Assembly (NCBI GenBank): GCA_023438115.1
Contig: JAEZEB010000046.1
Span: forward strand, 1-17,837
Reading direction: 5' to 3'
DNA: 17,837 nt
Source of the DNA: Pseudomonadota bacterium
GTDB lineage: Bacteria; Pseudomonadota; Gammaproteobacteria; Burkholderiales; Burkholderiaceae_C
This document shows positions 14,880 through 17,837 of this stretch, piece by piece. A model generated the notes under the pieces. That model searched no databases. It was not told where the DNA came from and saw only the letters and a list, made by a program, of their open reading frames with translations. Both the position numbers and the translations under genes were made by a program. How positions within the stretch are numbered: the first letter of the stretch is position 1; every line of letters starts with the position of its first letter.

Positions 14880-16721
14880 CTAGTGCTCCGTTCCCAGGTA
14901 GGCCGCGCGGACCTTGTCGCTCGCCTGCACTTCGGCCGGCGTGCCTTCCATCAGCTTGGTGCCGAACTCCATCACGACGATGCGGTCGGTCAGTCCCATC
15001 ACGAACTCCATGTCGTGCTCCACCAGCAGCAGGCTCATGCCTTCCGCCTTGAGCTGGCGCAGCACGTTGGCGAGCGCCTGTTTTTCCTTGTGGCGCAGGC
15101 CGGCCGCCGGCTCGTCCAGCAGCAGCAGCGCGGGGTCGGAGCACAGCGCGCGGGCGATCTCCACCAGGCGCTGCGGCCCGAGGGCCAGGTTGCCCGCGAG
15201 TTCGTGCATGCGGTCGGCCATGCCGATGCGCGCCAGCTGGCGTTCGGCCTCGGCGAACAGGCGCCGCTCCTCGTCGCGGTCCAGGCGCAGCATGGCGCGC
15301 ACGGTGCCCGAGCGGCCGCGCAGGTACCCACCCAGCGCCACGTTCTCCAGCACCGTCATCTCGGGCACCAGCTTCACGTGCTGGAAGGTGCGCGAGATGC
15401 CGCGCCGCGCGATCTGCCGCGAGGGCAGGCCGCCGATGGTTTCGCCGCGGAAGCGCACCTGGCCGGAGGTGAGCGTCAGCACGCCCGTCACCAGGTTGAA
15501 GGTGGTGGACTTGCCGGCGCCATTGGGGCCGATCAGGCCCATGATCTCGCCGCCGCGGATCTCGAAGCTCACGTCGTTCACGGCGACCAGGCCGCCGAAC
15601 TCCTTGCGCACGGCCTGCACTTCGAGCAGCGGCTCGCCCAGGGCCGGCTTTTCGCGCGCGGGCAGCGGCGCCGCGCCGCCCCAGTCCCGCTCGCGGTCCA
15701 GGCGCGGAATCCAGCGGGCCACGAAGCTCCACATGCCTTCGGGCGCGTACTTCAGCACCACGATGAGGATGACGCCGAAGACGATGGTCTCGAAGTTGCC
15801 GCTGGTGCCGATCAGCGCGGGCAGCAGCACCTGCAGCTGGTCCTCGATGATCTTGACCACGCCGGCGCCCAGGAAGGCGCCCCACACGTGGCCCACGCCA
15901 CCCAGCACCGCCATGAACAGGTACTCGATGCCCTTGTTGATGCTGAACGCGCTGGGGCTGACGGTGCGCTGGAAGAAGGCGAACAGCCAGCCCGAGACGG
16001 AGGCGAGGATGGCCGCGGTCACGAACACGGTCAGCTTGGCCTTGAAGGCGGAGATGCCCATGGCCTCCGCCATCGTGGCGCCGTTCTTCAGCGAGCGGAT
16101 GGCGCGGCCGGGGCGCGAATCGAGCAGGTGCACGCAGGCCAGCGCCGCGAGCAGCGCGAAGGCCCAGATCAGCACGTGCAGCCCGCGGCCGCTGCCCAGC
16201 GGCATGCCGAAGACCGTGAGTTCGGGGATGCCGAGGATGCCGTCGTACTTGCCCAGCCACTCCATGTTGGCCATGGTGTAGTTGAGGGCCAGGCCCCAGG
16301 CGATGGTGGCCAGGGGCAGGTAGTGGCCCGACATGCGCAGCGTGAGCGCGCCCAGGATCAGCGCGAACAGCACCGCGAGCGCGACGCCGAGCAGCAGCGA
16401 GATCCACGGCGAGACGGCCATGTTCACCGCCAGCCAGGCGGCGGTGTAGGCGCCGACGCCGACGAAGGCGGCCTGGCCGAAGGAGGTGAGGCCCACCACG
16501 CCGGTGAGCAGCACCAGGCCCAGCGCCACCAGCGAATACATGCCGATGTAGTTGCTCTGCGTGATCCAGAAATCGGGCACGGGCAGCGCCGGCAGCGCCA
16601 GCATCAGCAGCGCGAAGGCGGGGAAGGCCAGGGCGCGCAGGCGCTGTGCGGCGCTGCGGCGTGGGGTGGAGGTCGTGGCCACGGGCTCGCCGGCCTCGGG
16701 AACTCGGGTCTGCGTGTCCAT
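14880..16721 (-). CDS. Fused ABC transporter permease and ATPase (LivM-LivG)
   Basis: A 613-residue protein joining two importer subunits. Residues 1-335 are a LivM-type permease with a basic N-terminus, repeated hydrophobic segments, VGLTSFGQAAFVGVGAYTAA and AVLGGVGHVWGAFLGAGVVK. A charged linker (RLDRERDWGG, about 340-360) leads to a LivG-type ATPase from residue 365. This has Walker A GPNGAGKST at 398-406, the LivG-type signature LALGPQR around 512-518 (usual form G-Q-Q-R), Walker B LLLLDEPAAGL and the switch LLVEHDMEFVM. The ATG at 16721 shares its A with the livH stop and has a GGAGG-type ribosome-binding site. Such fusions occur in other Burkholderiales. Here it fixes a one-to-one permease-ATPase ratio. 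Confidence 0.93.
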   Translation of the reverse strand: MDTQTRVPEAGEPVATTSTPRRSAAQRLRALAFPAFALLMLALPALPVPDFWITQSNYIGMYSLVALGLVLLTGVVGLTSFGQAAFVGVGAYTAAWLAVNMAVSPWISLLLGVALAVLFALILGALTLRMSGHYLPLATIAWGLALNYTMANMEWLGKYDGILGIPELTVFGMPLGSGRGLHVLIWAFALLAALACVHLLDSRPGRAIRSLKNGATMAEAMGISAFKAKLTVFVTAAILASVSGWLFAFFQRTVSPSAFSINKGIEYLFMAVLGGVGHVWGAFLGAGVVKIIEDQLQVLLPALIGTSGNFETIVFGVILIVVLKYAPEGMWSFVARWIPRLDRERDWGGAAPLPAREKPALGEPLLEVQAVRKEFGGLVAVNDVSFEIRGGEIMGLIGPNGAGKSTTFNLVTGVLTLTSGQVRFRGETIGGLPSRQIARRGISRTFQHVKLVPEMTVLENVALGGYLRGRSGTVRAMLRLDRDEERRLFAEAERQLARIGMADRMHELAGNLALGPQRLVEIARALCSDPALLLLDEPAAGLRHKEKQALANVLRQLKAEGMSLLLVEHDMEFVMGLTDRIVVMEFGTKLMEGTPAEVQASDKVRAAYLGTEH

Positions 16722-17758
16722 CAGTGTTCCTCCCCGTGCGGATCGCGCAGGGACCGCCACAGCAGCACCGGCAGGATCGAGAAGAAGACGATCACTTCCT
16801 TGAAGGAGCTCGCCCAGAAGGAGCTGAAGCTCTCCAGCAGGCCGACGCCCAGCGCGCCGACCAGGGCCAGCGGATAGCTCGCCAGGCCCGCGAACACCGC
16901 GGCGACGAAGCCCTTGAGGCCGATGATGAAGCCGCTGTCGAAGAACACGGTGGTGGTCGGGCCGATCAGCAGGCCCGACAGCGCGCCGATGAAGGCGGCC
17001 ATCGTGAAGGCGAGCTGGCCCGCGTTGTTGGAGGAGATGCCCATGAGGCGGGCGCCGGAGCGGTTGACGGCGGTGGCGCGCAGCGCCTTGCCGGTGAGGG
17101 TGCGCTCGAAGAACAGGTACAGCAGCACGATCAGGGCCACGGAAGCGAGGAAGATGATGAGCGCCTGGCCGGAGAACATCAGCGGCCCGAGGTTGAAGCT
17201 GGCGTCCCAGAAGCTGGGATTGCGGAAGCCTTCGGCGCCGAAGAAGAACAGGCCCAGGCCCACCAGCGCGAAGTGCACGCCGACGGACACGATCAGCAGC
17301 ACCAGCACGGAGGCGTCGGCCAGCGACTGGTAGGCGAGGCGGTAGATCAGCTTGCCGAAGGGCGTGACGAGCGCCAGCGTGAGCAGTGCCTGCACGATCA
17401 GCGGGAACTGCCGCGGCGCCGCCCAGATGGCGACGAGCGACACGGCGACGGGAACGGCGAGCGTGCGTCCGACCTGGCGCGCGATGCGGCCGGTGCCCTG
17501 GCGCTGGCGGATGCCGTCGGCGAGGTCGGCCAGCGCCGCGGCGCCGGCCAGCACGAGCAGGAACCAGACGGTGCCGGGCACCTTGCCGGTCTGGAGCAAA
17601 GCGAGGGTGAGGGCGGCGAAGGCCACGAACTCACCCTGGGGAATGAAGATGACGCGGGTGACCGCGAAGAGCAGCACCGTGGCGAGCGCCAGCAGCGCAT
17701 AGATGGCGCCGTTGGTCAGGCCATCGAGCGCGAGGATGCCGGCAATGGAGAGGTCCAT
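16721..17758 (-). CDS. livH: Branched-chain amino acid-type ABC transporter permease LivH
   Basis: A 345-residue membrane subunit, somewhat longer than the usual 290-300 because of an extra hydrophilic-hydrophobic stretch around residues 70-115 (ADLADGIRQRQGTGRIARQV). Family features are the start GLTNGAIYALLALATVLLFA, the segment FIPQGEFVAFAALTLALL, TGKALRATAVNRSGARLMGI (the coupling region that contacts the ATPase) and AGLASYPLALVGALGVGLLE. It forms the channel with the LivM half of the following fusion, whose start overlaps the livH stop by one base. The sense strand before the ATG at 17758 is C-rich and has no visible ribosome-binding site. No substrate-binding protein gene is in the window. 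It could lie further upstream or elsewhere. Confidence 0.93.
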   Translation of the reverse strand: MDLSIAGILALDGLTNGAIYALLALATVLLFAVTRVIFIPQGEFVAFAALTLALLQTGKVPGTVWFLLVLAGAAALADLADGIRQRQGTGRIARQVGRTLAVPVAVSLVAIWAAPRQFPLIVQALLTLALVTPFGKLIYRLAYQSLADASVLVLLIVSVGVHFALVGLGLFFFGAEGFRNPSFWDASFNLGPLMFSGQALIIFLASVALIVLLYLFFERTLTGKALRATAVNRSGARLMGISSNNAGQLAFTMAAFIGALSGLLIGPTTTVFFDSGFIIGLKGFVAAVFAGLASYPLALVGALGVGLLESFSSFWASSFKEVIVFFSILPVLLWRSLRDPHGEEH

Positions 17759-17773
17759 GGGGGAAAGAGGCTA

Positions 17774-17814
17774 GGGAGGAGGGGCCGGGGGGGCCGGGGG
17801 TGTGGGCGGGGCGG
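17774..17814 (+). other. G-run cluster upstream of livH (quadruplex-type sequence)
   Basis: The plus strand has at least five runs of three to seven G separated by one to three bases between 17774 and 17812, fitting the G3+N1-7 pattern for a G-quadruplex. It lies on the template strand 15-55 bases upstream of the livH ATG. The sense strand is correspondingly C-rich and G-poor. Confidence 0.5.
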
Positions 17815-17837
17815 CAGCGCGGCCGCGAGCGCGCGGG

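Noticed and set aside
12322..14883. An 853-codon plus-strand frame opposite the second dehydrogenase and livF
   Set aside because: Long stop-free antisense frames are expected in DNA this GC-rich. The composition is Arg/Ala/Gln/His-rich and there is no domain.
14128..16407. An apparent 759-residue fusion ending in LivF
   Set aside because: Only the part from 14877 onward is LivF. The N-terminal part is an out-of-frame reading of livM-livG, which has its own intact frame.

Overview
The window looks like chromosomal DNA from a GC-rich betaproteobacterium, most likely Burkholderiales and probably Comamonadaceae (inference). The reasons are the very high G+C with strong third-position G/C bias, the grpE-dnaK-dnaJ order, the livH / fused livM-livG / livF transporter, the DmdC-type acyl-CoA dehydrogenases, and short palindromic repeats that begin with GTAG. 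I see no tRNA, rRNA, CRISPR array, insertion sequence, prophage or integrase. Coding density is high and most of the window is ordinary core metabolism.

Positions 1-5159 (plus strand) hold the 3' end of etfB, then etfA and a DmdC-type acyl-CoA dehydrogenase, almost without gaps. The flavoprotein dehydrogenase passes electrons to EtfAB, so this is a fatty-acyl or carboxylic-acid oxidation operon. A paired palindromic repeat follows, then a nitronate-monooxygenase-family flavoprotein in which the usual active-site His position is Pro, then a PA0069-family radical SAM protein. A small five-helix membrane protein converges on the radical SAM gene stop to stop. It resembles the N-terminal membrane domain of EptA-type phosphoethanolamine transferases without the catalytic domain.

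Positions 5712-9931 (minus strand) hold the heat-shock cluster grpE-dnaK-dnaJ. It has a good sigma-32 promoter before grpE, a weaker second candidate plus a perfect DnaA box before dnaK, and a clean intrinsic terminator after dnaJ. A palindromic repeat pair fills the dnaK-dnaJ gap. It removes any ribosome-binding site for the conserved dnaJ start and instead carries, in its loop, a good ribosome-binding site for an in-frame upstream ATG. I rate this the most unusual observation here.

Positions 9932-11903 (minus strand) hold a compact hxlR-type regulator, FAH-family hydrolase/dehydratase and small FKBP isomerase unit. It has a recognisable promoter overlapping a possible operator.

Positions 11904-17758 (minus strand) hold livH, a fused livM-livG gene, livF, a second DmdC-type acyl-CoA dehydrogenase and a marR-type regulator, all overlapping or within 15 bases of each other. 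The arrangement suggests an ABC importer for a carboxylic acid (branched-chain amino acid, aromatic acid or similar), a dehydrogenase acting on its CoA thioester, and a local regulator. The extreme 3' end of the window is a G-run-rich stretch just upstream of livH.

No clearly new multi-gene system was found. The observations most worth following are the repeat-derived start of dnaJ, the substituted active sites, the orphan membrane domain and the regulatory sites.
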